Assembly: GCA_946619625.1 (NCBI GenBank)
Contig: CAMOMF010000175.1
Coordinates: 1 to 14,369, forward strand
Reading direction: 5' to 3'
DNA length: 14,369 nt
DNA from: an uncultured Bacteroidales bacterium
GTDB lineage: Bacteria > Bacteroidota > Bacteroidia > Bacteroidales > Paludibacteraceae
Part shown: positions 13,251-14,369 of the stretch, piece after piece
How positions within the stretch are numbered: position 1 is the first letter of the stretch
How the letters are laid out: each line of letters begins with the position of its first letter
The notes under the pieces: generated by a model
The model's input: the letters and a program-made list of their open reading frames with translations, nothing else
Database searches by the model: none
Told to the model about the DNA's origin: nothing
Made by a program: the position numbers and the translations under genes

Positions 13251-14369
13251 TTAGAGCACAATATTGACGATTTTTCCGGGTACAACAATCACCTTTTTGG
13301 GCGTTCCGCCGTTGAGGAAACGTGGTGTCTGTTCGTTCTCAAGTACGGCTTTTTCCACTTCTTCGCGAGTGGCGGTCTTGGGCAGATCGAGGGGGAAGCG
13401 CACCTTGCCGTTGAACTGAACCGGGTATTTGACGTTACTTTCCTCGAGGTACTTATCGTTGCACACAGGCCAGGCGGCATCGAAGATGGTTTCGTACTCT
13501 TCCGTCTCCTTTGGATCCCCCTCTTCTACCTTAGTGGAGGAGTTGTTAGTGAGTGAGTACATCTCCTCGGCGATATGGGGAGCAAAGGGAGCAAGGAGGA
13601 TGGCGTAGTCCTTAAGAATGGCGCGCTTGCTGCACTTGGCGAGTTCGCTCTGGGCAATCATGAAAGCGGGAATGGAGGTATTGAAAGAGAAGTGCTCGAT
13701 ATCCCAAGTCACCTTCTTGATGAGTTTGTGCAAACTGCGCAACTCGTCCGGCGTAGGATCGTCGTCATTGAGGTTCTCGAACTGGTTCCATAGTTTCTTA
13801 AGGAAACGGTGCACACCGTCAATGCCGTTGGTGTCCCAAGGCTTGGACATCTCCAAAGGACCGAGGAACATCTCGTAGAGTCGGAGCGTGTCGGCGCCGT
13901 AGCGCTCGCAGATGTCGTCGGGGTTGACGACGTTATACTTTGACTTCGACATTTTCTCGATGGCCTGCATGACGATGTACTTGCCCTCGGCGTTCATCGT
14001 GAACTCGGCGTCCTTGAAGTCGGGCATCCACTGGCGTATCTTCTCCACGTCGAGCTCCTTGCCGTCGACGGTGCTGATGTCGGTGTAGATGGGGTCGGCC
14101 TCCTGGCCCTGGTAGTAGTAGCGCTGCTTCTTGGCCTCGTTGTCGAATGTGGTCTCGAGCAGGTCATAGGAGACGTAGCGGTTGGTGCCCTTGAGCCGGA
14201 AGACGAAGCTCGACCATCCCTGTATCATGCCCTGGTTGACGAGCTTGCGGAAGGGCTCGTCCTCGCAGGTGTAGCCCGAGTCGTAGAGGAACTTGTTCCA
14301 GAAGCGCGAGTAGATGAGGTGGCCTGTGGCGTGCTCGGAGCCTCCGACGTAGAGGTCGACGGAGCGCCA
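13251..14369 (-). CDS. leuS: Leucyl-tRNA synthetase, C-terminal 372 residues (partial)
   Basis: LeuRS charges tRNA-Leu with leucine. The frame is open to the window edge, so the 5' part with the HIGH motif and most of the editing domain is missing. The visible part starts WRSVDLYVGGSEHATGHLIY (catalytic core, typical of LeuRS). A leucine-specific insertion (about residues 60-125) precedes the KMSKS motif at 139-143, which is followed by YNVVNPDDICERYGADTLRL and the conserved KPWDTNGIDGVHRFLKKLW. The anticodon-binding helices follow, and the small C-terminal domain ends in GKIVNIVL. The upstream third (about 13861-14369) is clearly richer in G/C at third codon positions than the rest, by eye. 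The gene lies 111 nt before the serpin promoter elements and reads in the same direction as the serpin. Confidence 0.97.
   Translation of the reverse strand, partial: WRSVDLYVGGSEHATGHLIYSRFWNKFLYDSGYTCEDEPFRKLVNQGMIQGWSSFVFRLKGTNRYVSYDLLETTFDNEAKKQRYYYQGQEADPIYTDISTVDGKELDVEKIRQWMPDFKDAEFTMNAEGKYIVMQAIEKMSKSKYNVVNPDDICERYGADTLRLYEMFLGPLEMSKPWDTNGIDGVHRFLKKLWNQFENLNDDDPTPDELRSLHKLIKKVTWDIEHFSFNTSIPAFMIAQSELAKCSKRAILKDYAILLAPFAPHIAEEMYSLTNNSSTKVEEGDPKETEEYETIFDAAWPVCNDKYLEESNVKYPVQFNGKVRFPLDLPKTATREEVEKAVLENEQTPRFLNGGTPKKVIVVPGKIVNIVL

Overview
The window looks like chromosomal DNA of a Bacteroidales bacterium (Bacteroidota). The evidence is seven promoters of the Bacteroidota type (TTTG near -33, TAnnTTTG near -7, spacer 19-21 nt), A/T-rich start regions mostly lacking Shine-Dalgarno sequences, secreted proteins with BIG2-like domains and a short C-terminal tag of Bacteroidales type, and a lipoprotein serpin. 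The genus cannot be fixed from the sequence alone.

Layout. 1-743: no credible gene; two 65-bp direct repeats, a 33-bp tandem array, an orphan rightward promoter and a hairpin terminator. 744-3266 (minus): a possible 71-aa ORF, a 693-aa secreted surface protein, and a 51-aa small protein 35 nt behind it. 3267-4340: no credible protein gene, but a leftward promoter, a long rod-like fold and a strong terminator define a roughly 255-nt stable RNA. The rest of this stretch is palindromic and direct repeats. 4341-7917 (minus): a compact housekeeping cluster, ruvA, gamma-carbonic-anhydrase-like, pyrH, frr, rsgA, read from a promoter about 110 nt upstream of ruvA. 7918-8440: divergent promoter region, including a possible 80-nt transcript. 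8441-11223 (plus): a lipoprotein overlapping by one base with a secreted endonuclease/exonuclease/phosphatase-family protein. 11224-11755: tRNA-Lys(UUU) with its own promoter and terminator, then tandem repeats. 11756-13060 (minus): a lipoprotein serpin with its own promoter. 13061-13250: serpin promoter and a small palindromic element flanked by direct repeats. 13251-14369 (minus): the C-terminal 372 residues of leucyl-tRNA synthetase, running off the window.

How the genes work together. The ruvA-rsgA cluster serves recombination repair, pyrimidine nucleotide synthesis, ribosome recycling and 30S maturation, and is probably cotranscribed. The 8441-11223 pair is probably translationally coupled and acts at the cell envelope or outside the cell. 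The 693-aa protein and the nuclease share a C-terminal motif, suggesting a common export or sorting route. No defence system, CRISPR array, phage or transposase gene was seen. The least explained items are the stable RNA at 3613-3868 with a promoter almost matching that of the tRNA, the 51-aa small protein, and the orphan promoter at 388-420.
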